Counted from the stretch's first letter, positions 27,149 through 37,261 are shown. The stretch is 64,000 nucleotides of DNA from Burkholderiales bacterium PBB6 (GCA_002255925.1 NKIH01000002.1:558001-622000), one strand, 5' to 3'. Translations and numbers: made by a program. The notes: generated from the sequence alone by a model not told the origin.

Positions 27149-27670
27149 TCACTGGCAGTTGCTGTCCATCATCTGGCGCGTGCGCGCCGATTCAGCGGCA
27201 CGTGCTGCGTCGTCCAGGAATTCGCGCTCACCATTCGCGTTCATGCGCGACATGCGCTGGCCACTTTCCAGCGCCGCCATGTGCCCGCGAGCGCGGCTGC
27301 AGTTTTCTGCCTTGGCCGCGGCCACGCGGGCCTTGTCTGCGGCCTGTGCAGCGGCCAGCTGGCTCGCCTTGTCGGCGGCGTCTTGTTTGCGCTTCTTTTC
27401 CAGGGCACTGTCGACTCCGGAGGCGGCAGGCGCTGCTGGCGCCGCCTTGGTCGCGTCGGCCACTGGTGCCGGTGCGGCGGCTGCTGCCTTGCTGGATGCG
27501 CCGGCCGGCTGGCTCAGGATGTCGCGGGCCGGAACATCGTTAGGCGGTGCGCGGTCACTGATCTGGATGCGGCCGTCCTTGTCCTTCCACTTCCAGATGG
27601 CTTGCGCATGGCCCAGGCCAGCGGCGAGCGTCAGGGTGAGGGCGAGCAGGGTCAGGCGGGTCGGCTTCAT
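27149..27670 (-). CDS. DUF4124-domain periplasmic protein
   Basis: Protein of 173 residues with an N-terminal signal peptide (MKPTRLTLLALTLTLAAGLGHA). The mature start AIWKWKDKDGRIQISDRAPP is the DUF4124 core. An Ala-rich, low-complexity stretch and a charged helical C-terminus follow. The function of the family is unknown. It is convergent with rnfH; a GC-rich inverted repeat between them lacks a T run. Confidence 0.82.
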   Translation of the reverse strand: MKPTRLTLLALTLTLAAGLGHAQAIWKWKDKDGRIQISDRAPPNDVPARDILSQPAGASSKAAAAAPAPVADATKAAPAAPAASGVDSALEKKRKQDAADKASQLAAAQAADKARVAAAKAENCSRARGHMAALESGQRMSRMNANGEREFLDDAARAAESARTRQMMDSNCQ

Positions 27671-27769
27671 GGCTGGGGGCTGGATAGTTGCGCGAACAGT
27701 TTAGCCCCGGGCAGGCGGGCAGGGTGGCAAGAAGTGTGTGCCCTTGCGACAGGTCGGTCGCTTGTTCCG

Positions 27770-27775
27770 TATAAT
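27770..27775 (+). promoter_or_regulatory. -10 element of guaB
   Basis: A perfect TATAAT lies 26 bases before the guaB ATG. TTGCGA at 27744-27749 is the nearest -35 candidate but the spacer would be 20 bases, longer than ideal. TGGAGC before the ATG can serve as ribosome site. Confidence 0.6.
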
Positions 27776-27801
27776 CGACTTTTGCGTCTGGAGCTTTCCA
27801 C

Positions 27802-29274
27802 ATGCGCCTACTCGGCAAAGCGCTGACCTTCGACGATGTGTTGTTGGTCCCTGCATTCTCTCAAGTCCTGCCTCGCGACACGTCGCTGAGCACCCGTCTT
27901 TCCCGCAACATCGTGTTGAACCTGCCGCTGGTTTCAGCGGCCATGGACACGGTGACTGAGGCCCGCCTGGCGATCGCGATCGCACAGGAAGGCGGCATGG
28001 GGATCGTCCACAAGAACCTGACGGCCAAGCAGCAGGCTGCCGAAGTGGCGCGCGTCAAGCGCTACGAATCCGGCTTGCTGAAAGACCCGATCACCATCGC
28101 CCCCGGCGCCCGGGTGCGTGATGTGATCGAGCTGTCTCGTCAGCACGGCATTTCCGGCTTCCCCGTCGTTGAAAACGGCCGGGTGGTGGGCATCGTCACC
28201 GGCCGCGACCTGCGCTTCGAGACCCGTCTCGACGCCCCCGTCCGCGACATCATGACCACGCGTGAGCGCCTGATCACCGTCAAGGAAGGCGCTTCGCTGG
28301 CTGAAGCCAAGGGCCTGATGCACCAGCACAAGCTGGAGCGCGTCCTGGTGCTGAACGCCGCAGATGAGCTGCGTGGCCTGTTCACCGTCAAGGACATCAC
28401 CAAGCAGACCAGCTTCCCCAACGCCGCCCGTGATGCACACGGCAAGCTGCGCGTGGGTGCGGCGGTTGGCGTGGGCGAGGGCACCGAAGAGCGCGTCGAG
28501 CTCCTCGTGGCTGCCGGCGTGGACGCCCTCGTGGTGGACACCGCCCACGGCCACTCGTCGGGCGTGATCGAGCGCGTGCGCTGGGTCAAGCGCAACTATC
28601 CGCAGGTTGATGTCATCGGCGGCAACATCGCCACCGGCGCAGCTGCTCTGGCACTGGCGGAAGCCGGCGCCGACGGCGTGAAGGTCGGCATCGGCCCGGG
28701 CTCCATCTGCACCACCCGCATCGTGGCTGGCGTGGGCGTGCCCCAGGTCACGGCCATCGACAACGTCGCCACCGCGCTGCTGGGCTCGGGCGTTCCGCTG
28801 ATCGCGGACGGCGGCATCCGCTACTCCGGTGACATCGCCAAGGCGATCGCAGCTGGCGCCGGCTCGGTGATGATGGGCGGCATGTTCGCCGGCACCGAAG
28901 AATCGCCGGGCGAGGTCTTCCTGTACCAGGGCCGCAGCTACAAGGGCTACCGCGGCATGGGCTCGATCGGCGCGATGAAGGCCGGTTCGGCCGATCGTTA
29001 CTTCCAGGAGAACGACGAAGCCGCCAACCCGAACGCCGACAAGCTGGTGCCTGAAGGCATTGAAGGTCGCGTGCCGTACAAGGGCTCGATGATCTCCATC
29101 GTCTACCAGATGGCCGGTGGCCTGAAGGCGTCGATGGGCTACTGCGGTTGCGCCACGATCGACGAGATGCGCGAACGCGCCGAGTTCGTCGAGATCACGT
29201 CGGCTGGCATCCGTGAGAGCCACGTCCACGACGTGCAGATCACCAAGGAAGCACCGAACTACCGGATGGAGTGA
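27802..29274 (+). CDS. guaB: IMP dehydrogenase
   Basis: GuaB oxidises IMP to XMP, the committed step to GMP. It has 490 residues. The TIM barrel is interrupted by two CBS domains (about 90-205, [19 protein letters not shown]). The catalytic cysteine is in [20 protein letters not shown], the phosphate-binding GGIRYSGD and GSMMMGG-type loop follow ([14 protein letters not shown]), and the mobile flap contains YKGYRGMGS. The C-terminus ends KEAPNYRM. GuaA, the next enzyme of the pathway, is 1.4 kb downstream with one MFS gene between. Confidence 0.98.
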   Translation: MRLLGKALTFDDVLLVPAFSQVLPRDTSLSTRLSRNIVLNLPLVSAAMDTVTEARLAIAIAQEGGMGIVHKNLTAKQQAAEVARVKRYESGLLKDPITIAPGARVRDVIELSRQHGISGFPVVENGRVVGIVTGRDLRFETRLDAPVRDIMTTRERLITVKEGASLAEAKGLMHQHKLERVLVLNAADELRGLFTVKDITKQTSFPNAARDAHGKLRVGAAVGVGEGTEERVELLVAAGVDALVVDTAHGHSSGVIERVRWVKRNYPQVDVIGGNIATGAAALALAEAGADGVKVGIGPGSICTTRIVAGVGVPQVTAIDNVATALLGSGVPLIADGGIRYSGDIAKAIAAGAGSVMMGGMFAGTEESPGEVFLYQGRSYKGYRGMGSIGAMKAGSADRYFQENDEAANPNADKLVPEGIEGRVPYKGSMISIVYQMAGGLKASMGYCGCATIDEMRERAEFVEITSAGIRESHVHDVQITKEAPNYRME

Positions 29275-29295
29275 TCTCTCCGGTTCACCACCCGC

Positions 29296-29319
29296 GGCGC
29301 CCGGCACTGTCCGGGCGCC
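29296..29319 (+). terminator. Possible hairpin downstream of guaB
   Basis: GGCGCCCGG / CCGGGCGCC forms a 9-base stem with a 6-base loop 22 bases after the guaB stop. No T run follows, so termination may be weak and the MFS gene could be read through. Confidence 0.4.
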
Positions 29320-29350
29320 GACATTTCTGAAGCTTGGGGCACCCCCTTCG

Positions 29351-30625
29351 ATGACCTTGCCTGACCCTGGCGTGACTCCTCGCCGTCGCGAAGCCGCCAT
29401 GCCGTTCATCATGATCACCGTGCTGATCGACATGGTCGCCATCGGCCTGATCATCCCGGTGCTGCCCCCGCTGGTGGGCACGTTCACCGGCAACCAGGCC
29501 GAGCATGCGTTCTGGTACGGTGTGGTCACCTTTGCCTTCGGCTTCGCCAACTTCTTTGGCTCGCCGGTGCTGGGGGCGCTGTCTGACCGCTACGGTCGGC
29601 GGCCGGTGCTGCTGATGGGTTTCACCGGGCTGGCCTTGAGCTTCCTCGTCACCGGCCTGGCCACGGCGCTGTGGATGCTGGTGGCGGTGCGGCTGGTCAG
29701 CGGTGCGCTGCAGGCGAATGCCGCAGTGGCGCAGGCCTATGTGGCTGACATTTCGACGCCTGAGGAGCGCGCCAAGCGCTTCGGCATGCTGGGCGCCATG
29801 TTCGGCATGGGCTTTGTGCTCGGGCCGGTGATGGGCGGCTTGCTCGGCGCGATTGACCTGCACCTGCCGTTTTATGTGGCGGGTGGGTTGGCGGTGCTCA
29901 ATGCCATCTACGGCGTGTTCGTGTTGCCGGAATCGCTGCCGGTGGAGCGTCGCAGTGCGGCCATCAACTGGCGCAAGGTCAATCCGGTGGCGTCGCTGAA
30001 GCAACTCACCGGCTTGCAAGGCGTCGGCTCGCTCGTGGCCGTCATCGGGCTGGCCAGCCTGGCGCAGTTCGTCATGCACACCACCTGGGTGCTCTACACC
30101 GGCTTCAAGTTTGGCTGGGGCCCGAAGGAAAACGGCTGGTCGCTGTTTGCCGTGGGTGTCATGTCGGTGCTGGTGCAGGGTGGCTTGATCCGCATCGCGC
30201 TCAAGCACATCAGCCCGCAGCGCATTGCGTTGATGGGCCTGGTGTCGTCGGCCATCTGCTACGGCCTGTGGGGGGCGGCCACCGAGGGCTGGATGATGTA
30301 CGTGGTGGTGGTGCTGAACCTGTTTGGTTACATGGCCACAACGGCGATCCAGACCATCGTCTCGAACGCCGCTGATGAACATTCCCAGGGGCGCACCATG
30401 GGCGCCGTGGCCTCGCTCAACAGCTTGACCGCCGTGTTTGCGCCAGTGCTGGGCGCTGCGCTGCTCGGCGTGGTGTCGCACCTGCCCAAGGGCGACTGGC
30501 GCATCGGTGCGCCGTTCTTTCTCTGTGCGGCCTTGCAGGCCGTGGCCACGGTGCTGGCCGTGCGGCATTTCCGCCGCGAATCTTCTTCCTCGACTTCTGC
30601 GCCGGCTGGCGGCGCAACTGCCTGA
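29351..30625 (+). CDS. MFS transporter of the TCR/TetA-like type
   Basis: Inner-membrane drug:H+ antiporter-type transporter of 424 residues with about 12 hydrophobic segments. Motif A is LGALSDRYGRRPVLL in the loop between segments 2 and 3. Motif C-like AMFGMGFVLGPVMGGLLG and VRLVSGALQANAAVAQAYVAD follow. The family includes TetA, but the substrate cannot be inferred. It lies between guaB and guaA on the same strand, ending 9 bases before the guaA ATG. The ATG at 29351 is chosen as the codon nearest to where the first segment begins. Confidence 0.88.
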   Translation: MTLPDPGVTPRRREAAMPFIMITVLIDMVAIGLIIPVLPPLVGTFTGNQAEHAFWYGVVTFAFGFANFFGSPVLGALSDRYGRRPVLLMGFTGLALSFLVTGLATALWMLVAVRLVSGALQANAAVAQAYVADISTPEERAKRFGMLGAMFGMGFVLGPVMGGLLGAIDLHLPFYVAGGLAVLNAIYGVFVLPESLPVERRSAAINWRKVNPVASLKQLTGLQGVGSLVAVIGLASLAQFVMHTTWVLYTGFKFGWGPKENGWSLFAVGVMSVLVQGGLIRIALKHISPQRIALMGLVSSAICYGLWGAATEGWMMYVVVVLNLFGYMATTAIQTIVSNAADEHSQGRTMGAVASLNSLTAVFAPVLGAALLGVVSHLPKGDWRIGAPFFLCAALQAVATVLAVRHFRRESSSSTSAPAGGATA

Positions 30626-30634
30626 GTGCTCACC

Positions 30635-32239
30635 ATGCATGACAAGATCCTGATTCTCGATTTCGGCTCGCAAGTCACCCAGCTGATCGCACGTCGCGTG
30701 CGTGAAGCGCAGGTGTTCTGCGAGATCCATCCGAACGACGTCTCCGACGAGTTCATCCGCAGCTTTGCGCCCAAGGGCATCATCCTGTCGGGCAGCCACG
30801 CCAGCACCTACGAAGACCACCAGCTGCGCGCGCCGCAGGCCGTGTGGGACCTGGGTGTGCCCGTGCTGGGCATCTGCTACGGCATGCAGACGATGGCCGT
30901 GCAGCTGGGTGGCGAAGTGTCGTGGAGCGATTCCCGCGAGTTCGGCTACGCCGAGGTGCGGGCCCATGGCCATACCCGCCTGCTGAATGGCATCGAAGAC
31001 TTCAGCACGCCTGAAGGCCACGGCATGCTCAAGGTGTGGATGAGCCATGGTGACAAGGTCACCCGCCTGCCGGAAGGCTTCAAGCTGATGGCCAGCACGC
31101 CCAGCTGCCCCATTGCCGGCATGGCCAACGAGGACAAGGGCTACTACGCCGTCCAGTTCCACCCGGAAGTCACCCACACGGTGCAGGGCGCCGCGCTGCT
31201 GACGCGCTTCGTGCGCGAGATCGCCGGTTGCCAGGGCGACTGGATCATGGGTAACTACATCGACGAAGCCGTGGCCCGCATCCGCGAGCAGGTGGGCGAT
31301 GAAGAAGTCATCCTGGGCTTGAGCGGTGGTGTTGATTCGTCGGTGGCGGCTGCGCTGATCCACCGCGCCATCGGCGACCAGCTGACCTGCGTGTTCGTCG
31401 ACCACGGCCTGCTGCGCCTGAACGAAGGCAAGATGGTCATGGAAATGTTTGCCGGCCGCCTGCAAGCCAAGGTGGTGCATGTGGACGCCAGCGCCCAGTT
31501 CCTGGGTCACCTGCAAGGCGTGACCGACCCCGAGCAAAAGCGCAAGATCATTGGCCGCGAGTTCGTTGAAGTGTTCAAGGCCGAGGCCGCGAAGCTGAAG
31601 GCCGCAGGCGCCGATGTGAAGGGCGCCAAGTGGCTGGCCCAGGGCACCATCTACCCGGACGTGGTGGAGAGCGGTGGCACCAAGACCAAGAAGGCCACGA
31701 CCATCAAGAGCCACCACAACGTGGGTGGCCTGCCGGAACAGCTGGGTCTGAAGCTGCTCGAGCCGCTGCGCGAGCTGTTCAAGGACGAAGTGCGTGAGCT
31801 GGGCGTGGCCCTGGGTCTGCCACCTGACATGGTGTACCGCCACCCGTTCCCGGGCCCGGGCCTGGGTGTGCGCATCCTGGGCGAAGTGAAGCCCGAGTTC
31901 GCCCTGCTGCTGCAGCGTGCTGACGCCATCTTCATCGAAGAGCTGCGTGCCACCGTTGACCCGGCCACCGGCAAGAGCTGGTACGACCTGACCAGCCAGG
32001 CCTTCACGGTGTTCCTGCCGGTGAAGAGCGTGGGCGTGATGGGCGACGGCCGCACCTACGACTACGTGGTGGCGCTGCGCGCGGTGCAGACCAGCGACTT
32101 CATGACCGCCGACTGGGCCGAGCTGCCGTACAGCCTGCTCAAGCGCGTGTCGGGCCGCATCATCAATGAAGTGCGCGGCATCAACCGCGTGACCTACGAC
32201 GTCTCGAGCAAGCCGCCCGCCACCATCGAGTGGGAATGA
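30635..32239 (+). CDS. guaA: GMP synthase (glutamine-hydrolysing)
   Basis: GuaA aminates XMP to GMP. It has 534 residues. The class I glutamine amidotransferase domain has nucleophile C81 in GICYGMQ and the His-Glu pair in QFHPEVTHT. The ATP pyrophosphatase PP-loop is [13 protein letters not shown], and the C-terminal dimerisation domain ends [18 protein letters not shown]. The ATG at 30635 ([13 protein letters not shown]) matches usual starts; an in-frame GTG lies 9 bases upstream. Confidence 0.98.
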   Translation: MHDKILILDFGSQVTQLIARRVREAQVFCEIHPNDVSDEFIRSFAPKGIILSGSHASTYEDHQLRAPQAVWDLGVPVLGICYGMQTMAVQLGGEVSWSDSREFGYAEVRAHGHTRLLNGIEDFSTPEGHGMLKVWMSHGDKVTRLPEGFKLMASTPSCPIAGMANEDKGYYAVQFHPEVTHTVQGAALLTRFVREIAGCQGDWIMGNYIDEAVARIREQVGDEEVILGLSGGVDSSVAAALIHRAIGDQLTCVFVDHGLLRLNEGKMVMEMFAGRLQAKVVHVDASAQFLGHLQGVTDPEQKRKIIGREFVEVFKAEAAKLKAAGADVKGAKWLAQGTIYPDVVESGGTKTKKATTIKSHHNVGGLPEQLGLKLLEPLRELFKDEVRELGVALGLPPDMVYRHPFPGPGLGVRILGEVKPEFALLLQRADAIFIEELRATVDPATGKSWYDLTSQAFTVFLPVKSVGVMGDGRTYDYVVALRAVQTSDFMTADWAELPYSLLKRVSGRIINEVRGINRVTYDVSSKPPATIEWE

Positions 32240-32252
32240 CGCCGAGGGTGTG

Positions 32253-32900
32253 ATGACGCAGACATGGTCCCCCCAGGACGAGGCCGCGATGCGTCTGGCC
32301 CTGAGCCAGGCGCAGAACGCCTGGCTCATCGGTGAGGTGCCTGTCGGCGCTGTCATCATGCGCGCAGGGCAGGTGATCGCCACCGGCTACAACCGCCCGA
32401 TCACCACCCACGACCCCACCGCGCACGCCGAGCTCGTGGCCCTGCGCCACGCGGCTCAGTTGCTCGAGAACTACCGGCTGCCCGACTGCGAACTGTTCGT
32501 CACCCTGGAGCCCTGCGCCATGTGCGCCATGGCCTTGATGCATGCGCGCTTCAAGCGCGTGGTGTTTGGTGCCCGCGATGCCAAGACCGGCTCGGCAGGC
32601 TCGGTGGTTGATCTCTTCGCGCAAGCCCAGCTGAATCACCATACTTTGGTGCAGGGCGGCCTGATGGAAGACGCCTGCGGCCAGGTGCTGCGCGACTTCT
32701 TTGCCGAGCGCCGCGCCCAGAAAAAAGCCGAGCGCGATGCCCTGAAGGCGGCGCTGGGCTCATCTGTTGAGCCAGTGGCGATCCCCGATTTGGTGCGCGA
32801 GACGGTGCCCGGCGCATCAGCGCAACCCTGCGGGCACGACGACCACATTCCCGCCGGTGATGCGATGGAATTGCCGCATCACCCCGACCTTCCTCTCTGA
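32253..32900 (+). CDS. tadA: tRNA-specific adenosine deaminase
   Basis: TadA converts A34 of tRNA-Arg(ACG) to inosine. It has 215 residues. The zinc site is H58 and E60 in DPTAHAELVAL with C88 and C91 in LEPCAMCAMAL. NAWLIGEVPVGAVI and LVQGGLMEDACGQVLRDFF are family stretches. The last 50 or so residues form an extension beyond the usual 160-residue enzyme, ending in a His/Pro-rich tail without a recognised domain. It starts 13 bases after guaA. Confidence 0.93.
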   Translation: MTQTWSPQDEAAMRLALSQAQNAWLIGEVPVGAVIMRAGQVIATGYNRPITTHDPTAHAELVALRHAAQLLENYRLPDCELFVTLEPCAMCAMALMHARFKRVVFGARDAKTGSAGSVVDLFAQAQLNHHTLVQGGLMEDACGQVLRDFFAERRAQKKAERDALKAALGSSVEPVAIPDLVRETVPGASAQPCGHDDHIPAGDAMELPHHPDLPL

Positions 32901-32916
32901 TGTCACGGAGTCGCCC

Positions 32917-33813
32917 ATGAGCGCGTTGTCCCTCACCCTGTTCACGCCCTCTGGCGTGCTGCTGCAAGCCGGCCCGTTGAAGCTGGCTGCGCGTCGCCTC
33001 AAGGCGCTGGGCTTTGATGTGCACATCGACGAGGCCGCGCTGGCCAAGCACCAGCGATTTGGTGGTGACGATGACACGCGCCTCGCTGCCATCCACCGCA
33101 TCGCCAAGCAAGCGCCTGACGTGGCCCTGGCCAGCCGCGGCGGCTACGGCCTCACGCGTTTGCTTGACCGCATCGACTGGAAACTGCTGGCGCGCAGCGT
33201 GGAGCAGGGCACCCGCTGGGTGGGCTACAGCGACCTGACCGCCCTGCAGATGGGCCTGTTGGCGCATACCGGCGCACAGAGTTGGTGCGGCCCTTTGGCG
33301 GCCGACGACTTCGGCCGTGAGACGCTGGACGAAGTGACGCCGGATTGTTTTGCAGAAGCCATGACGGGCGAGCTGGAAGCCGTGGGTTTTCGAACCGCTG
33401 AAGGCCATGACGGCCTGCAGGCCAAGGGCGTTTTGTGGGGTGGCAATCTGACGGTGTTGACGTCGCTGCTGGGCACGCCGCACTGGCCAAAAGTGAAGGG
33501 CGGTCTGCTGTTTGTTGAAGACGTGAACGAGCACCCTTACCGGGTCGAGCGCATGCTGCTGCAACTCCACCAGGCCGGCGTGCTGGACCAGCAAAAGGCC
33601 GTGCTGCTGGGCGGCATCACCGACTGGAAAAAGTCGCCGCTGGACCGCGGCTATGACCTCAAGGGCATGCTGGCGCACCTGCGCAGCGTCACCAAAACGC
33701 CGATCCTCACGGGCCTGCCTTTTGGCCATGTCGACACCAAGGTGACCATGCCTTTTGGCATGAAGGTGCAACTGGTGGTGGAAGGCCGCGACGTGCTCAT
33801 CGGCTGGCACTGA
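32917..33813 (+). CDS. ldcA: LD-carboxypeptidase (muramoyltetrapeptide carboxypeptidase)
   Basis: Cytoplasmic serine peptidase (family S66) of 298 residues that trims the terminal D-Ala from recycled murein tetrapeptides. The catalytic triad is visible: S105 in VGYSDLTAL, E201 in LLFVEDVNEHPYR and H271 in LPFGHVDTK. SRGGYGLTRLLDRID is the adjacent conserved loop. It follows tadA by 16 bases and is closed by a strong terminator. Confidence 0.93.
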   Translation: MSALSLTLFTPSGVLLQAGPLKLAARRLKALGFDVHIDEAALAKHQRFGGDDDTRLAAIHRIAKQAPDVALASRGGYGLTRLLDRIDWKLLARSVEQGTRWVGYSDLTALQMGLLAHTGAQSWCGPLAADDFGRETLDEVTPDCFAEAMTGELEAVGFRTAEGHDGLQAKGVLWGGNLTVLTSLLGTPHWPKVKGGLLFVEDVNEHPYRVERMLLQLHQAGVLDQQKAVLLGGITDWKKSPLDRGYDLKGMLAHLRSVTKTPILTGLPFGHVDTKVTMPFGMKVQLVVEGRDVLIGWH

Positions 33814-34129
33814 GACCGCTGAAAACTTTGGTGCTTGAGGGCGCCACAAAGACCCGGGCGCCACAGGCGTGCCGGGTCTTTTTTCATGTCCTGAACCGAC
33901 TCTCCAGCGGCTCAGAAAATTGATTCGATGAGCCAGGGAACTTTTGCGAATTAGCAACAGTTCGTGTCGCGCGCACCTCAAAAAGGGTTTCCCTACTATG
34001 GGGGTCGGGGGCGAGTCCCGCACAATGTTTTCACACGTTTTCGTAGTGGGTTCATCAAGGCTTCACAAGACCGGCATGTGCCTTGCTACGGAACTGGGTC
34101 TATCGATCAACCTTTCTGGAGAGAACTGA
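33814..34129 (+). other. 316-base gene-free stretch before the TonB receptor
   Basis: Besides the ldcA terminator this holds about 245 bases of receptor leader. A -10-like TACTAT lies at 33994-33999, next to a GGGTTTCCC inverted repeat, with no good -35. If used, the leader would be about 125 bases. The distal part ends with CTGGAGAGAACTGA before the GTG start. No small gene was recognised. Confidence 0.5.
33851..33884 (+). terminator. Rho-independent terminator after ldcA
   Basis: Stem GACCCGG / CCGGGTC with a 14-base loop, preceded by AAA and followed by six T. It ends the guaB-guaA-tadA-ldcA strand run. Confidence 0.85.
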
Positions 34130-37100
34130 GTGGCTAACAACACTACGACCAGCATCTGGCGTCATTCCGCCATCGCCGTGGCCGTCGGCCTGTGCGTGGC
34201 TTCGAGCGCTGGCTATGCGCAGTCCAACGCAACGGGCAACATCTTCGGCACGGTGCAAGCCGTGGCCGGTACCACCGTTGTGGTTGAAAACACCGCCACC
34301 GGTGCCAAGCGCACCCTGACGCCGGATGCCTCCGGCCGCTTCACCGCCACCTCGCTGCCGACCGGCAGCTACAAGGTGACCGTGCTGCGCAACGGCGCTG
34401 TTGTCAGCACCGCTGACAACATCGAAGTGCTGATCGGCCAGGGTAGCGAAGCCATCTTCGCTGCTGCTGCCGTTGGCGGCACCCAGACCGTGCAGGTCGT
34501 TGGCAAGGTTGCCAAGATCGACGTGTCGTCGAGCAACAACGGCTCGACCTTCACCGCGAAGCAACTGGCTGCACTGCCGATCGCCCGCAATGTCGACGCC
34601 ATCATCCAGTTGGCTCCGAACACCACGACCGCTGACCCCCGTTACTCGGGTGGTGCCAGCATCGGTGGCGGCGCTCCTTCGGAAAACTCGTACTACATCA
34701 ACGGTTTCCCCGTTACCAACCCGCTGAACCAGCTGGGCGCGTCCGAGCTGCCTTTCGGCGCCGTGGGCCAGGCCCAGGTGCTGACCGGTGGTTTCGGTGC
34801 TGAATTCGGCCGTTCCATCGGCGGCGTGGTGAACATCACCACCAAGAGCGGCACGAACGACTGGGAAGCTGGCTTCAACTTCAGCCTGACCCCGAATGGT
34901 CTGCGCTCGAAGGCGCGCGACATCTACTACGAGAAAACGGGTGCTACCGCCAACGCCAAGACCGACGGCACGATCTATCGCCGTCGTAGCGCCAACACGA
35001 ACGACTCTGCCAGCATCGGTGCCTACGTCGGTGGCCCGCTGATCAAGGACGAGCTGTTTTTCTTTGTGGCCGCCGAAAGGCTGACCTCTGATACGGGCAC
35101 GGCCGGTACGATTGAAGCCCCGAGCTGGGCTGATCGCGCCAACACAACGAACCGTTACCTCGGCAAGTTCGACTGGAACTTGACTTCGGACAACCGTCTG
35201 GAGCTGACCCTGATTGGTGACCGTTACGCGCAAACTGAAAAGCTCTCGGGCTACAGCTACGCCACCGGCGCACGCAATGGCATCGTCACGTCGACGGGTA
35301 AGTTCACGAACCACCCTGACCACAATGACGGTGTGGGCGCTTCGAGCCAGATCCTGAAGTACACGGGCTACCTGACCGACGACCTGACCCTGACCGCCCT
35401 GGTCGGTCGCAGCAAGACGCCGCACATCAACGTCTATGCAGGTGTGGACGTTGAATCGCAAGTTCGTCAAGTGACGACCGGCACCACCGGCGCTTACCCG
35501 GGTTTCACGTATAACCGGCCCTATGCCTTTGGTTTCGGCACCACCGTGCTTGGCCCGGGCGCAGAGGACACCGTCAAGGCCCAGCGCCTGGACTTGGAAT
35601 ATCGCCTGGGCGACCACAGCATTCGTGGTGGTATCGACCGCGTGAAGCTGGCCTCGGCCAACGCCGGTGAGTACCTCGCTGGCAACGGCAGTTACTCTTA
35701 CTCGTCGACCACGAACGCAAACTTGATCCCGACGCGTATGGTCACTTCGGTCAGCGCAGCTGGGGCCCTGGTGGCCAATGGCCGCTACTACTACGGCCGT
35801 GAACGCATTTTCAACACGGTCACGAGCGCCTTCTCGGACCAGTCTGCCCAGTACATTGAAGACAAGTGGCAAGTCACCAAGAACCTCGCCATCACTGGTG
35901 GTCTGCGAAATGAGCAGTACGCCAACAAGAACGGTGACGGCGAGACCTTCCTGGAGATGAAGAACCAGATCAATCCGCGTCTGGCCTTCACTTGGGACGT
36001 GGCTGGTGATTCGTCGACCAAGATCTACGGTAGCGCTGGCCGTTACGCCGTGCAGATCCCGACCCACCTGGCCGTTCGTGGCGCCAGCCGCTCGACGTAT
36101 ACGGACCAGTACTTTGTCTACACCGGGGTGGACGCCAATGGCGCCCCGACCGGCCGCAAGAACCTGGGTGATCCGAAGTCTGCCAACAACGAGTATGGCC
36201 AGCCCAAGGATGCCAACACCGTTTCGGCCAAGAACATGAAGCCGAACAGCCAGGACGAAATCAGCCTGGGCATCGAGAAGGCGCTGTCGGACGAGTTGGT
36301 GGTGGGTGCGCGCCTGACCTACCGTCGTCTGAACTCGACCATCGACGACTTGTGCGATCCGCGTGCCTTTGACCAGTACGCGATCGACAACAAGATCGAC
36401 GCCACGAACTATGCCGGCTTCGGTTGCGCTTCGTTCAACCCGGGCGCCGACAACGACTTCCTGGTTGACTACGCAGGCAACGGCACCTATACCAAGGTCC
36501 ACCTGACGAAGGAGCAACTGGGCTTCGACAAGGCCAAGCGTCTCTACGCTGCTCTGGACCTGTTTGCTGAGCATCCGCTGAAGAACGGCTGGTACGGCAA
36601 GGTGTCGTACACCTACTCGAAGAGCAAGGGCAACACCGAAGGCCAGACCCTGTCTGACGTGGCACAAACCGACGTGGCTGCCACCCAGACCTGGGACCAT
36701 CCTGAGCTGATGCAAGGCGCTTACGGCTACCTGCCAGGCGACCGTCGCCACCAGATCAAGGCCTTCGGCACGTACGACATCACGCCGGAATTCACGGTGG
36801 GTGCCAACCTGCTGCTGGCTTCGGGTCGTCCGAAGAACTGTATCGGTAACTACCCTGACGGCCAGAGCCAGAGCTTTGAGGACTACGGTCTGAGCTACGG
36901 TTCTGCCTATCGTTACTGCGGGGTCAATGGCGTCACCACCTACTCGCCGCGTGGCTCCGCTGGCACCCTGCCTTGGAACAAGCGTCTGGACGTGAACCTG
37001 GCGTACAAGCCAGACACGATCAAGGGCCTGGCTCTGCGTGTGGATGTGTTCAACTTCCTCAACACCCAGACCGTTCAGGCTGTTGATGAAGTCCACGAGG

Positions 37101-37204
37101 CCTACGGCGACGCGAGCTCCATTCTGGCCAGCTATGGCCGTGCCATTGCCTACTCGGCTCCGCGCTCGGTCAAGCTGTCGGTCAGCTACGACAAGAAGTT
37201 CTGA
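34130..37204 (+). CDS. TonB-dependent outer-membrane receptor with N-terminal carboxypeptidase-regulatory-like domain
   Basis: Outer-membrane receptor of 1024 residues. The signal peptide ends AGYA (27-30) before QSNATG. A small beta-sandwich resembling the CarboxypepD_reg/Oar type follows (about 32-110: GTVQAVAGTTVVVENTATGA). The plug domain lies near 130-245, with PSENSYYINGFPV and GGFGAEFGRSIGGVVNITTKSG. The rest forms the beta-barrel, ending in the aromatic YDKKF with terminal F, the BAM signal. The start is GTG, with GGAGA at good spacing. Arg and Gly codons are mostly CGT and GGT, unlike the neighbours, suggesting strong expression. The substrate is unknown. Confidence 0.93.
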   Translation: MANNTTTSIWRHSAIAVAVGLCVASSAGYAQSNATGNIFGTVQAVAGTTVVVENTATGAKRTLTPDASGRFTATSLPTGSYKVTVLRNGAVVSTADNIEVLIGQGSEAIFAAAAVGGTQTVQVVGKVAKIDVSSSNNGSTFTAKQLAALPIARNVDAIIQLAPNTTTADPRYSGGASIGGGAPSENSYYINGFPVTNPLNQLGASELPFGAVGQAQVLTGGFGAEFGRSIGGVVNITTKSGTNDWEAGFNFSLTPNGLRSKARDIYYEKTGATANAKTDGTIYRRRSANTNDSASIGAYVGGPLIKDELFFFVAAERLTSDTGTAGTIEAPSWADRANTTNRYLGKFDWNLTSDNRLELTLIGDRYAQTEKLSGYSYATGARNGIVTSTGKFTNHPDHNDGVGASSQILKYTGYLTDDLTLTALVGRSKTPHINVYAGVDVESQVRQVTTGTTGAYPGFTYNRPYAFGFGTTVLGPGAEDTVKAQRLDLEYRLGDHSIRGGIDRVKLASANAGEYLAGNGSYSYSSTTNANLIPTRMVTSVSAAGALVANGRYYYGRERIFNTVTSAFSDQSAQYIEDKWQVTKNLAITGGLRNEQYANKNGDGETFLEMKNQINPRLAFTWDVAGDSSTKIYGSAGRYAVQIPTHLAVRGASRSTYTDQYFVYTGVDANGAPTGRKNLGDPKSANNEYGQPKDANTVSAKNMKPNSQDEISLGIEKALSDELVVGARLTYRRLNSTIDDLCDPRAFDQYAIDNKIDATNYAGFGCASFNPGADNDFLVDYAGNGTYTKVHLTKEQLGFDKAKRLYAALDLFAEHPLKNGWYGKVSYTYSKSKGNTEGQTLSDVAQTDVAATQTWDHPELMQGAYGYLPGDRRHQIKAFGTYDITPEFTVGANLLLASGRPKNCIGNYPDGQSQSFEDYGLSYGSAYRYCGVNGVTTYSPRGSAGTLPWNKRLDVNLAYKPDTIKGLALRVDVFNFLNTQTVQAVDEVHEAYGDASSILASYGRAIAYSAPRSVKLSVSYDKKF

Positions 37205-37229
37205 TCTCCTGATCTGAGCTGAAGTCCTG

Positions 37230-37261
37230 AAGCCCCGAGGCTTGCGCCTCGGGGCTTTTTT
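37230..37261 (+). terminator. Rho-independent terminator of the TonB receptor gene
   Basis: Ten-base stem AGCCCCGAGG / CCTCGGGGCT with a 6-base loop and a T6 tail, 26 bases after the stop. Confidence 0.92.

Noticed and set aside
29351..30625. Tetracycline resistance gene
   Set aside because: TCR-type motifs are shared by many transporters, and there are no signs of transfer or a tetR neighbour.
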